A stretch of DNA of 64,000 nucleotides from JACCZX01 sp040003315 (GTDB lineage Bacteria; Pseudomonadota; Gammaproteobacteria; Burkholderiales; Burkholderiaceae_F), in contig JBDUCU010000001.1 of assembly GCA_040003315.1 (NCBI GenBank), forward strand, positions 36,523 to 100,522, written 5' to 3'. Of this stretch, positions 9,485 to 18,115 are shown piece after piece. The position numbers were made by a program, and so were the translations under genes. The stretch's first letter is position 1, and every line of letters starts with the position of its first letter. Under the pieces are notes generated by a model. That model was not told the origin of the DNA and did not search any database. It was given only the letters and a program-made list of their open reading frames with translations.

Positions 9485-10155
9485 CAAATGAATCGGCCGA
9501 ACCAGGTGCCCCAGCCGTGTACTCCGAAAGATTCGATAACGTGCTGCTGCTCCAGCACGGCGAGTTGGCTGCGCGTTGTTGCCTCCTTCCCCGGAGCCCC
9601 AGGCGCGTAATAGTCGTCGACGACCAGGTAACACCGAGGGGAAAGAAAACGCTTGTACAAAGCAATATCTTCCTGGACTTGACCGTCAGAATCGATAACG
9701 AAACATCCAAACGATCCCTCGCGTTGAAATACTTCTTCGACCGCATCGACTACGGATGGATCGCGACTATGGCCCACTATCAAATTGACCTGAACGTCAA
9801 CACCGTAGTTTTTTAAATTGGCACGCAGGCTCTCGACAATATCCGTGGTCACATAGGTTGGATGACGGTACTCACCACCCAATTCGACCGAGGTCACACG
9901 CGCTGACAGACCACCTTCCAAGATCCCGCGCACTAAGGCTATCGTTGACCCACCGATGTAGGGTCCGATCTCGAGTATCGGCTGTTCTGCATGTGCCCCA
10001 TAGTGGTAAAGCAAGGCGAGCACATCTGAATGCAACATCGAAATATAGCTGTTCAGTTCGGCGAACGAGGCGTACAGCGCGTCGGAGCGATATTGAGTCG
10101 CTGTCAACGATAGCTCGAACGCAGTTTTGGGCATTGGACTGCTGAAAGGCGGCAT
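9484..10155 (-). CDS. Class I SAM-dependent methyltransferase (Methyltransf_24-like)
   Basis: A 223-residue protein with motif I ILEIGPYIGGSTIALV at about residues 60-75 and an acidic VTSVELGGEY. It also has FVIDSDGQVQED followed by LVVDDYYAPGAPGKEA, the acidic metal- or substrate-binding pattern seen in O-methyltransferase-like Methyltransf_24 proteins. No membrane segment is seen. Its TGA overlaps the ATG of the following glycosyltransferase, so the pair is translationally coupled and probably acts on the same glycan. Several near-start methionines exist; the first ATG is used. The substrate is unknown. Confidence 0.78.
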   Translation of the reverse strand: MPPFSSPMPKTAFELSLTATQYRSDALYASFAELNSYISMLHSDVLALLYHYGAHAEQPILEIGPYIGGSTIALVRGILEGGLSARVTSVELGGEYRHPTYVTTDIVESLRANLKNYGVDVQVNLIVGHSRDPSVVDAVEEVFQREGSFGCFVIDSDGQVQEDIALYKRFLSPRCYLVVDDYYAPGAPGKEATTRSQLAVLEQQHVIESFGVHGWGTWFGRFI

Positions 10156-10222
10156 GAGGTCAGACTTTTACGGTTCTGGACGCACTTTTAGGACTGTATC
10201 GCAGCAGTGCGTCGAGCCTCGA

Positions 10223-11170
10223 TCACACCCGCTCCAGTTCGGCAGTCATGATGAAACTGCATCGCAAGCCTCTCATGATGCGATCCATCAGCGGGGTCAA
10301 CTCTATATCGATTCGGTCGACCCATCTAACCAATCGACTGGGCTTGCCGTTCAAAGATCCGGTGAAGTCATTCCATCGTTCGGCCGATCTGTTTTGAGTG
10401 AGGATTTCGTCGTAACTCTCACCGGACGCTCTCTTCACGAGAAAGTTTAGAAGTCCGCGGTTGGAACCGGAAAAGATGTCATCACTAAAGACTATTCGTC
10501 GGACACGCAAGCCTGCCAACCTCGCAGCGTGACGCAAGGTTGATGGAGTAAACATCAAGAGATGCCGTGGAATGTCGTCATGCCGCATTACTCGCGCTGG
10601 CAGGCTACGGAAGTTAGGAACCAGCACGAATGCACGACCATCTGCTGCTAGCAGGTCAGCGATTTGGCGCAACGTCTCCACCGGTTCGTGGATATGCTCG
10701 AGAACTGCCCACAAGGTTATCGCTTGGAAAAACCGCGGTTTGAGTCCCGCCGATTCAACACGTCCATAGTGAATCGGCATGTTAAAAACGTTTGGTGGGG
10801 TTTCGGAAAATTCGATTCCCTGCACGCTCCACCCCCGTTGTTTCATCCAATACAAAAACTCGCCCTTTTGACATCCAATGTCGAGCAGTTGGCCCGGCTT
10901 CAGCGCGGACAGCAAGTTCGCCTTTGCTGTCAGCGTAGAGCGCTTTTCTTCCAATAGCTTTTCCGCGGTCGTCGCGACGTCATAAAAGTCCGGCGGATAG
11001 AAAGTTTTAATTTCGCCCGGATCGGGCCTTGGGTTAATAAAAACCATTGAGCAATGGCAACAGCGCACGACGCGAAAGCGATCGTTGGTTACGTAGTGTG
11101 TGTGATCCAAACGATCAAAGAGCAGGTCATGCTGATCGCTCTTGCAGATCGGGCAAGCGCTGTATTGCAT
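10223..11170 (-). CDS. Class I SAM-dependent methyltransferase with N-terminal zinc-ribbon-like cysteines
   Basis: A 315-residue protein. The N-terminus has CPIC at residues 6-9 and a second cluster RCCHCSMVF near 36-44, a putative zinc-binding pair common in sugar-modifying C- or O-methyltransferases. Then come motif I LLDIGCQKGEFLYWM, LWAVLEHIHEPVETL, and DIPRHLLMFTPSTL, typical of the Methyltransf_23 group. No transmembrane segment is evident. The neighbours are another methyltransferase downstream and the Wzt-like ATPase upstream, with gaps of 53-67 bases, consistent with one operon. Sugar or polyprenyl-linked glycan methylation is inferred from context. Confidence 0.8.
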   Translation of the reverse strand: MQYSACPICKSDQHDLLFDRLDHTHYVTNDRFRVVRCCHCSMVFINPRPDPGEIKTFYPPDFYDVATTAEKLLEEKRSTLTAKANLLSALKPGQLLDIGCQKGEFLYWMKQRGWSVQGIEFSETPPNVFNMPIHYGRVESAGLKPRFFQAITLWAVLEHIHEPVETLRQIADLLAADGRAFVLVPNFRSLPARVMRHDDIPRHLLMFTPSTLRHAARLAGLRVRRIVFSDDIFSGSNRGLLNFLVKRASGESYDEILTQNRSAERWNDFTGSLNGKPSRLVRWVDRIDIELTPLMDRIMRGLRCSFIMTAELERV

Positions 11171-11223
11171 GTATGCGGCTGGAGGGATAACGGGGTTTAG
11201 CGACGTTCAGGACTACCGAAGCT

Positions 11224-12585
11224 TTAGTGAGATAAGTCTTGTATTTGCGATTGCGACAACGCAACGTGGGTTAACTCGGCATCCAGGTCAGTCAGACTGC
11301 TAGTGAAAGTCCGAGTTAGCCCGATAACCTCGAACTCGAGAGCATCGAATCGATAGTCTAGAAACTGATCCTTCGGCCGATCGTCGTCATGAGCGAGGGC
11401 CGCGCTCATAAAATATCGTCCCGGGACCAGGCGAACGTCAAACCGTAACCGGCATTCGTACGATGTGTTCGGCGAGTTCGGCGGTATGGACTTGAAATGT
11501 AACGCCGACTTCGTGCCGTAGACCTCCACTCCGCGCGCATTGCAAATAATGAATCCATAAGAAATAGGACGGGGAATCGAAGCCAAAAGTGTCACACGAA
11601 AATAAGCTTCGCACTTTGTATAGGTTTCGATAATGGTGACCGATTCGCCGCTCTCATTGCGCAGACCGATTCGGGTGATAGTTGCTTCGCCGCTGCCGTA
11701 ACGAACTTCTCGGCCCGTTTTTTTAATTCCGAGCTCAACACTCGAGCCGGTCGCGCTCGACGGTTCAGGCGCCTTAGCCGTCGGCTCGATCGCACGCTTA
11801 CCCTCACCAACGTTACCAAACAGCAGCTTGTGATACTCGCGACCAATTCTTTGTGGATCGCCTTCAGCATAAACGCGCCCGTGCTCCAAGATGATGGCTC
11901 GGGTACAAAACAGAAGAATCGTGGACGTATCGTGCGTCACGAACAGGATCGTGGTGCCTTGTTCGCGCAACTGTGCGAGCCTGCCAAAGCATTTCTTTTG
12001 GAAGCGCGCATCGCCGACCGCCAGCGCCTCGTCCACAATGAGCAACTCCGGCTCGACCGCCGTCTGCACGGCAAAGGCCAAGCGCATCAGCATTCCCGAG
12101 CTATACGTCTTGACGGGCTGCTCCATGAATTCGCCAATGTCGGCGAACTCAGCGATCGCATCAAATCGATCGTCAATTTCTGACGCGCTCAACCCTAGCA
12201 GCGAAGCATTGAGCCGAACGTTCTCCCGTCCCGTAAATTCGGGTGAAAAGCCGCTGCCCAGCTCAAGCAACGCCGCCACTTTGCCGCTCACCGCAACAGA
12301 GCCAGATGTCGGAGCCAACGTACCAGCAACGATCTGGAGCAACGTACTTTTCCCCGCTCCATTTCTTCCCAAGATTCCCAGAGCATCTCCGCGATTGAGA
12401 TGGATCGAAACTTCGCGCACGGCCCAAAATTCGTTGAAAAAGGGACGTTGCCGACGCCAGCTCGCCGGTAGTAGGCGCTGTAACCGGGGATAGAAAAACT
12501 GTCGCAGTCGATCCTGCGGTCGCGCATAAATTTCGTACCGCTTCGACACGTTTTCAATGAGCAGGACGGGGGCGGGCGTTGGCAT
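11224..12585 (-). CDS. wzt: ABC transporter ATP-binding protein with C-terminal Wzt-type substrate domain
   Basis: A 453-residue protein. Walker A GRNGAGKST is at about residues 73-81, the ABC signature is YSSGMLMRL, Walker B is LLIVDEALAVGD, and a switch histidine is in LFVTHDTST. After about residue 290 a linker leads into a C-terminal beta-rich domain (RVTLLASIPRPISYGF, RLVPGRYFMSAALAHDDD) that matches the Wzt C-terminal domain, which in O9a-type systems recognises the finished, end-capped O-polysaccharide. The ATG chosen precedes the canonical LLIENVSKRYE; an in-frame GTG at 12684 would add 33 poorly conserved residues. The membrane partner Wzm is not in the window and may lie to the left. 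Confidence 0.85.
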   Translation of the reverse strand: MPTPAPVLLIENVSKRYEIYARPQDRLRQFFYPRLQRLLPASWRRQRPFFNEFWAVREVSIHLNRGDALGILGRNGAGKSTLLQIVAGTLAPTSGSVAVSGKVAALLELGSGFSPEFTGRENVRLNASLLGLSASEIDDRFDAIAEFADIGEFMEQPVKTYSSGMLMRLAFAVQTAVEPELLIVDEALAVGDARFQKKCFGRLAQLREQGTTILFVTHDTSTILLFCTRAIILEHGRVYAEGDPQRIGREYHKLLFGNVGEGKRAIEPTAKAPEPSSATGSSVELGIKKTGREVRYGSGEATITRIGLRNESGESVTIIETYTKCEAYFRVTLLASIPRPISYGFIICNARGVEVYGTKSALHFKSIPPNSPNTSYECRLRFDVRLVPGRYFMSAALAHDDDRPKDQFLDYRFDALEFEVIGLTRTFTSSLTDLDAELTHVALSQSQIQDLSH

Positions 12586-12732
12586 TGCCGAAGGTCTTTT
12601 CTGAAGCGGAGGCGATACTGCGAGGTCGTTAGACGAGGTCCGCAAACGGCTGCCTCTGTGCGACTGGGCAGCATCGTGTTGCACCAGCCCGTTTGAGTCC
12701 GCGCCGAGTCTTGTAAGGGAGCGTCTGCATGC

Positions 12733-13677
12733 TTACCTGCCAACGGGCACTTGACCGCGCAAGCATGTGTCCCAATCGCTCGGCTGTTGGATCTCGATCA
12801 ACCCTGCCTCGCGAAACCAGGCGTTCACCTCGTCCGGGGAGTGCAGCCAGTGGTAAGCGGGGGAGTAGCCGTCAAACGTGTCAAGAATGTCGTACTCGAC
12901 GCCGAGCCCGTGCCGAGGAAACGGGAACGCATGCTGAATGGCGCCCACTAGTGGGTGTTCGAGCCGGGCCTCGGCCCACGGTACGAACCATCGGCACCAC
13001 GCGTAATACATCGAATCAGGAAGCTTGTTTACGAAAGGTACCCAGCGTGCTCGCGTGATGTATGCGTCATTGCGGGGGTAAACCCAGATCGCGATGACGC
13101 CGCCGGGCTTAAGTAACGGCACGAGCCGCTCGAAAAACTTGCGTGTGTCAGGTGTGTGGTGCAAAACGCCAATCGAAAAGATCACGTCGAACGTGCCAGG
13201 TAGAAAAGGAAGTGCTCCGATGTCGGCTTGTGCGATCCACACATTCGGCCGCTCACCAAGATTTCGTTGCGCTGCCTCTACTGCGTAGCTCAGGTCGACC
13301 CCGACGACGTCGCCACCCCACCGGCTGGCGACATCTGCATATCGTCCTGCGCCCACGCCCGCGTCGAGGATCAACTTGCCTTTCAAGAACTCCGGCGTGA
13401 ACCCAGTCTTGGCGATGAACTCGCGTTCCGAAGGGCGGTCGTCGCGATAGATATCGAGCTGGGTCCGATCGTGAATATTCCATTCAAAGCTGAATGACTT
13501 GACGTACTGATCGCTTTCGACAAAACGAGCGACGCCGTTGACGATCGGAAAGCGTCGACCAGCGGTGCCGACGTAGGCGTCGCCTTCGCGCGTCAACACC
13601 GTACCGGTTGCCGGGTCCCGCAGGCGAGCCTGCATGCGCTGCGCGGCGGTTTGAACCGTTGACGTTCTCGATTGCAC
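12733..13677 (-). CDS. Class I SAM-dependent methyltransferase
   Basis: A 314-residue protein. The first 50 residues resemble a Trm112-like strand pattern (RFPIVNGVARFV). Motif I follows as LILDAGVGAGRYADVA, then GVDLSYAVE, FSIGVLHHTPDTRKFF and LKPGGVIAIWVYP, which together define a Methyltransf_11-type enzyme. The C-terminal YDILDTFDGYSPAYHW region is shared by many methyltransferases in polysaccharide loci. The GTG start overlaps the TAG stop of the upstream AsnB-glycosyltransferase gene in TAGTG; an internal ATG 14 codons in is the alternative start. Tight coupling suggests a shared pathway. The substrate is not known. Confidence 0.8.
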   Translation of the reverse strand: MQSRTSTVQTAAQRMQARLRDPATGTVLTREGDAYVGTAGRRFPIVNGVARFVESDQYVKSFSFEWNIHDRTQLDIYRDDRPSEREFIAKTGFTPEFLKGKLILDAGVGAGRYADVASRWGGDVVGVDLSYAVEAAQRNLGERPNVWIAQADIGALPFLPGTFDVIFSIGVLHHTPDTRKFFERLVPLLKPGGVIAIWVYPRNDAYITRARWVPFVNKLPDSMYYAWCRWFVPWAEARLEHPLVGAIQHAFPFPRHGLGVEYDILDTFDGYSPAYHWLHSPDEVNAWFREAGLIEIQQPSDWDTCLRGQVPVGR

Positions 13678-16600
13678 TAGGCGGCCGTTGCTCGAATCGG
13701 TTCAGGAAGCTCTTGATCAACCTCGGCACCGTCGTTCAGAACTTCGAGATACCGTCGCGCCATTGCTTGCCGCGAGAAAGAGTTGCGCATGTATGCGGCT
13801 CCATTGATACCGAACCGCTTGCGCACATCATCGTGTTCGAGCAGTTCGATGCAGCGCCGAGCAAAGCCACCGATATCGTCGCGATCAACGACGTAGCCCG
13901 TTTGGCCGTCGATCATGCAGTCGGGAACGCCGCCCAGATTCGGCGCAACCACGGGAATACCGAGCGCCTGCGCCTCCATGACGACATTGGGCATACCTTC
14001 GAAGCTGGAGGTCAGAAGCAGAACGAACGAAATCTGCATCAGCTGCGGCACATCATCGCGTCGTCCCAGCAGGGTCAGCGATGACTGCAGCTTGAGTTCA
14101 TCGATCCTTTGCCGCATGGCCGGTTCGAACGGACCCACGCCCGCCACCAATGCACGAGCCTGTGGCAGCCGAGCGTGGATCGCAGCAAATGTTTCAACGA
14201 AGAGAAGCGGCCGTTTCTCCTCGCTCAGCCGAAAAACGCCGAGGATGACTGGGCTATCGGGCATCACACCGAGTTGTTGCCTCAACTCCGATAGGGAAAG
14301 CGCCGCCGGAGCAGTCAGCGCCGCCGTATCGATCGCGTTCGGGATCAGCCTGATTCGAGAGTCGTCAACACCGATCCAACGAGCGTAGTCGGCATTGGCT
14401 GCACGCGAATTGCCGGTCATCAAAACGCTCGGCGACTTGGCCAGCAATGCATACAGGGGCTGAAACCAATCGTTCGATAGATAGGAAAACCGGCTTGGGT
14501 TGTAATTGCGAAACGACAGGACGATTTGGGGCACCGACGCCAGCAGGCCGGCGGTGGCGGCAATCAAGTTGCAGGAATCGAGTTGCGCATAGACGACACG
14601 CGGCTTGAGCCGCATAAACAGCTCGACCAGATCCCGCAGTTGCTGACCGAATGGGTTGTCCATGCCGGCTTCGGCGTCACCCAGGATCGCGCGCTCGAGC
14701 TTCGCATGGGCCGCCGCGAGCATTTCCCGCTCGCTGATCTCACGTTGCGTAAGTTCGGTGAGCCTAACGCCGTCACCGGTGAGCAATGGCAGGTAGTGCT
14801 TGTCATCACCTGCGAGCGGGAATAACGTAACGAAGTCAACGTTGTGCCCCATCCGCTTCAGTTCACCGGCGAGATAACACCATTGACGCTCCGCGCCACC
14901 CGGCGGCAAGGCGTGCGTCAACACGACAACGCTATCGCCGCGCTGTAACGACGCTGGGTCGGGCAACTTTGCGGCGTCCGCTATCGCAGCTTTAAGTTCC
15001 AACATAAACGGGCGCCGCCGCTCGAATCCAACCGGTGTAACCACATTCGACACAAACGGAAGTCGGTGCTCGGTGCGAGCATTTCGCTCAACCATCCAGA
15101 AGGATTTCGGGCTTCGCGCGCCAGCCTTCGTGGACGCAAAGCGCACTGCGCCTCCCTTGACCGAATACCGGCCGTCGCCCCAGCGCCGGATGTCTGCATT
15201 CGAAGCCGGAACCGGCGGCAGCTGTCTAAGGCCTTCGAACAGTGCGTAGCGATCCGACAGTTCCACTTCACCGGCAGCCAGGCCACCGAGCGGGGCCGCG
15301 ATCCACAGATTGCCTTGCTCTGGCACCGCCCGAGCGAACATCACGCGACCGAAGCCGAAACGTAGAAGGCCCAGCAGGTTCATACCCCGCCGCCATAACG
15401 TCGGTCTATGCAAAGAAATGGTGACGACGCTGCCATCTCCGCCATAAGGGTGTCGCAATACAACGCGCGCGACGCCCATCCGACGAAGACGGTCGAGCGA
15501 CGACCAACCGGTCAGCGCCGCCGCGCTGCGTGTGGCGAGGAGCAGCGTTGCGCCGCCCAACGCACTCCGACCGCCCGCTCCTCCTTCTCCCTGAATGAAT
15601 GCCGACCAGGAGGTTTGCGTTTGCAGCAGCGGCCGACACTCACCCGATCTGACGACACTTTCCCAGACATCTCGGTGCGCGGCAATCAGAGGCATCAGTT
15701 CCGACGCTGATGCCGGAAGCGAGCTGGAGCCGTCGCCCGCAGAAGCGGCGTCCGTGACCGCAAGCACGCCGTCGGCGATTTTCCAGGCTTGTATCGAGGA
15801 CTCATCCGCTCGATCGTTCACTGCAATTGCCGAGCCTCGCTCGGTTTCAACGCACTCCATCCGCCCAGGGTGATGGCGCAGCCAGGACTCGAGCATCGTC
15901 AGCGCCCAAACCTGGTAGGTGACGCACCCACCATCGCTTCGTTGTCTCTGCATAAACCGGGCAATGGCATCACGACCGAGCGCGGCACGGATTCGACTTT
16001 CGTCACTTTCCAGCAGAGTCGACGCCACCTGCAGCAATTCATTCTGTCCCCAACGCGACATCGGGAGACCGAAACCTTTTTTCGGTAGATCAACCAGCGC
16101 GCGCGGCAAATAGCGGTAAGCGACCTCGCGCAGCAACAGCTTGCCGCGCGCGCCGTTGTACAGAGTTTCTTGCGGCAGCCGTTCAGCAAAGCGCGCAAGC
16201 TCGATGTTCAAGAATGGCGTGCGCACTTCAAGCGAGTGCTGCATGCTCATGCGGTCAACCTTGGGCAGCACCGCACCGGGCATGTAATTTTCCACATCGG
16301 TCTGGCGTAGCCGGCACACCAACGGAACGTTTGTACGGTCGACTTCGGCGCGCAATCGCTCCAGATGCCCGGCGGCGCGAGCGGGCACAAATCCGAACAG
16401 CTCCTTGATGTGCTCTTCAACCGAAACCAAAATGCGGTTCGAGTAATAGTCGCGGCCAGGGCTCCAATCGGGCGCGCGGTGTCGGGTTGACTCGTCAAGC
16501 GTTGCGAAATAGCGGTCGTAGCCAGCAAATAGCTCATCGCCGCCGTCGCCGGACAGTGCAACTGTCACTGTTTGTCTCGCGAACGCGGACAACAAGTAAG

Positions 16601-17660
16601 TCGGCAGGCACGAGCTATCCGCGTTCGGCTCGTCCAGCACGCGGCCGATATTCAATAGAAACTCGCTGGCGTTCGGCGCAATGATCTTGTCGTGGTGTTC
16701 CGTGCCGAGATGCGCAGCAAAGACCCGCGCGACTTCATGCTCGCTGTCGGCCGCGCCCTGGAACCCGATCGAAAACGTCTTCAGAGGCACCTTCAGCTGC
16801 CGGCGGATCAACGCACAAACCGTCGACGAATCCACGCCGCCCGATAGGAACGCACCTAGCGGCACATCGGAAATCAAGCGCCGCCGCAAGCTGCGCACTA
16901 GGATGTCCTCGAGTTCGTCCGCCAACTGATCGAGCGGACGATGATCGAATCCCGAGCTTCCCGGCTGGAATGCGAAATACCTGCCGATCTTCGGGGCCTG
17001 GCCTGGGTATGCGGTGAGCCAGTGGCCCGGCTGCAGTTTGCTGACACCGCTGTAGACGGTGCGCGGGGCTCCGATGTATTGGAACATCAATAGCTCAGCG
17101 ACTGAATCGAGGCTGATGTGGCCTCCGACACCTGGCACAGTCTCGAGCGCATGCAACTCCGAGGCAAAGGCCAAACCACCGCCCGCCAGCTCTGCGTAGT
17201 AAAGGGGCTTCTCTCCGAACGCATCGCGGGCGAGGATCAATTGGCCCGACGCGCGATCGAAAGCCGCCAACGCGAACATGCCATCGAGCCGCGGCAGCGC
17301 GTCGACACCCCACAGCGCGAGCGCGTGTAACAGCACTTCAGTATCGGTGCGGCCGCGGAAACTGATTCCGCACGCCTTAAGTTGGGCGCGCAGTTCTTCG
17401 AAGTTGTAGATCTCGCCGTTGTAGCTGATGACCCATCGGCCGCTCGCATCGATCATCGGCTGATGACCCGCGGGCGAGGTGTCGATGATTGACAGGCGAC
17501 GATGCCCTAGCGAACAACGTCCCAGAGCGTCGTGCCAGATTCCCTCGTCGTCGGGCCCACGGTGCGCGATGACGCCGGTCATGCGCCGCAGTAAGGCATC
17601 GCGTGCTACGCCGTCGGATACGGCGCGCTCCGCTGAAAACAGACCGGCGATACCGCACAT
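13677..17660 (-). CDS. Asparagine synthetase (glutamine-hydrolysing) fused in frame to a GT4 glycosyltransferase
   Basis: A 1327-residue protein. Residues 1-600 are a complete AsnB-type enzyme: Cys2 of the glutaminase (MCGIAGLF), RGPDDEGIW, SLGHRRLSIID, and the ATP pyrophosphate loop FLSGGVDSSTVC; amide transfer to a carboxylate or uronic acid is the expected chemistry. Residues 601-1327 (from an in-frame ATG at 15860) match the free-standing 728-residue glycosyltransferase at 7298 over its whole length. That part comprises an unknown domain, a diverged recurrent module near 782-861 (SDRYALFEGLRQLPP, GDGRYSVKGG) and a GT4 domain from about 911 (THALPPGGAERQW, EGMPNVVMEAQA). AsnB proteins of this type usually end where residue 600 lies. 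Either a real fusion or loss of the asnB stop, with possible internal reinitiation. Confidence 0.85.
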   Translation of the reverse strand: MCGIAGLFSAERAVSDGVARDALLRRMTGVIAHRGPDDEGIWHDALGRCSLGHRRLSIIDTSPAGHQPMIDASGRWVISYNGEIYNFEELRAQLKACGISFRGRTDTEVLLHALALWGVDALPRLDGMFALAAFDRASGQLILARDAFGEKPLYYAELAGGGLAFASELHALETVPGVGGHISLDSVAELLMFQYIGAPRTVYSGVSKLQPGHWLTAYPGQAPKIGRYFAFQPGSSGFDHRPLDQLADELEDILVRSLRRRLISDVPLGAFLSGGVDSSTVCALIRRQLKVPLKTFSIGFQGAADSEHEVARVFAAHLGTEHHDKIIAPNASEFLLNIGRVLDEPNADSSCLPTYLLSAFARQTVTVALSGDGGDELFAGYDRYFATLDESTRHRAPDWSPGRDYYSNRILVSVEEHIKELFGFVPARAAGHLERLRAEVDRTNVPLVCRLRQTDVENYMPGAVLPKVDRMSMQHSLEVRTPFLNIELARFAERLPQETLYNGARGKLLLREVAYRYLPRALVDLPKKGFGLPMSRWGQNELLQVASTLLESDESRIRAALGRDAIARFMQRQRSDGGCVTYQVWALTMLESWLRHHPGRMECVETERGSAIAVNDRADESSIQAWKIADGVLAVTDAASAGDGSSSLPASASELMPLIAAHRDVWESVVRSGECRPLLQTQTSWSAFIQGEGGAGGRSALGGATLLLATRSAAALTGWSSLDRLRRMGVARVVLRHPYGGDGSVVTISLHRPTLWRRGMNLLGLLRFGFGRVMFARAVPEQGNLWIAAPLGGLAAGEVELSDRYALFEGLRQLPPVPASNADIRRWGDGRYSVKGGAVRFASTKAGARSPKSFWMVERNARTEHRLPFVSNVVTPVGFERRRPFMLELKAAIADAAKLPDPASLQRGDSVVVLTHALPPGGAERQWCYLAGELKRMGHNVDFVTLFPLAGDDKHYLPLLTGDGVRLTELTQREISEREMLAAAHAKLERAILGDAEAGMDNPFGQQLRDLVELFMRLKPRVVYAQLDSCNLIAATAGLLASVPQIVLSFRNYNPSRFSYLSNDWFQPLYALLAKSPSVLMTGNSRAANADYARWIGVDDSRIRLIPNAIDTAALTAPAALSLSELRQQLGVMPDSPVILGVFRLSEEKRPLLFVETFAAIHARLPQARALVAGVGPFEPAMRQRIDELKLQSSLTLLGRRDDVPQLMQISFVLLLTSSFEGMPNVVMEAQALGIPVVAPNLGGVPDCMIDGQTGYVVDRDDIGGFARRCIELLEHDDVRKRFGINGAAYMRNSFSRQAMARRYLEVLNDGAEVDQELPEPIRATAA

Positions 17661-17662
17661 GG

Positions 17663-18115
17663 TTAGGTGCCCGAAAACAATGAAGGGCGCATTTCGCGCA
17701 CCGCGTAGCTGCGTCCGTTGGCGCGTGGATCGCTGTTGTCGGAAGTGCTGAAGTACACGCCAGCGCCCCAGTGAGCAAATCGACCGCCGCCGGATTTTCT
17801 AATGTCGTCGTGCGCCGCATGCGCGGGGCCCAGCACGGCGCCATCCTCCGTCAGAACCAGGGATGAATGGCTTTCATAGTCAGACAGCAGATAGGGTGGC
17901 AAGTCTGCCAAATAGCAATGGCCGCCCTCGTGTCGGACGGTGGTAATCGGTCCGGCGTAGGAACGACGGGCGAGCGCGCGAAAAATGCGCCGAAAAGGGG
18001 GCGTCGCGATCCGCCGCGTCATAACCAGAAACGCCCCGACGGCGATCAGATAAAGGCTCACCAGCACGACCGCGATCGAGTCCCGCAGCGGGCGGGTGTC
18101 AGCTGAATCGGGCAA
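17663..18115 (-). CDS. Small single-pass membrane protein consisting of the recurrent module
   Basis: About 150 residues. One transmembrane helix (SIAVVLVSLYLIAVGAFLVM) lies near the N-terminus, then an arginine-rich stretch, then the best-conserved copy of the recurrent module in the window: GGHCYLADLPPYLL, LVLTEDGAVLGPAHAAHDD, GRFAHWGAGVYFSTSDNSDP and ANGRSY. Nothing else is present, so it is a free-standing version of the module. The start is uncertain: TTG at 18115 overlaps the previous gene by 17 bases, and GTG codons near 18067 are alternatives. It lies two bases upstream of the AsnB-fusion gene. I do not recognise a named family; a carbohydrate- or partner-binding role is only a guess. 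Confidence 0.6.
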   Translation of the reverse strand: MPDSADTRPLRDSIAVVLVSLYLIAVGAFLVMTRRIATPPFRRIFRALARRSYAGPITTVRHEGGHCYLADLPPYLLSDYESHSSLVLTEDGAVLGPAHAAHDDIRKSGGGRFAHWGAGVYFSTSDNSDPRANGRSYAVREMRPSLFSGT

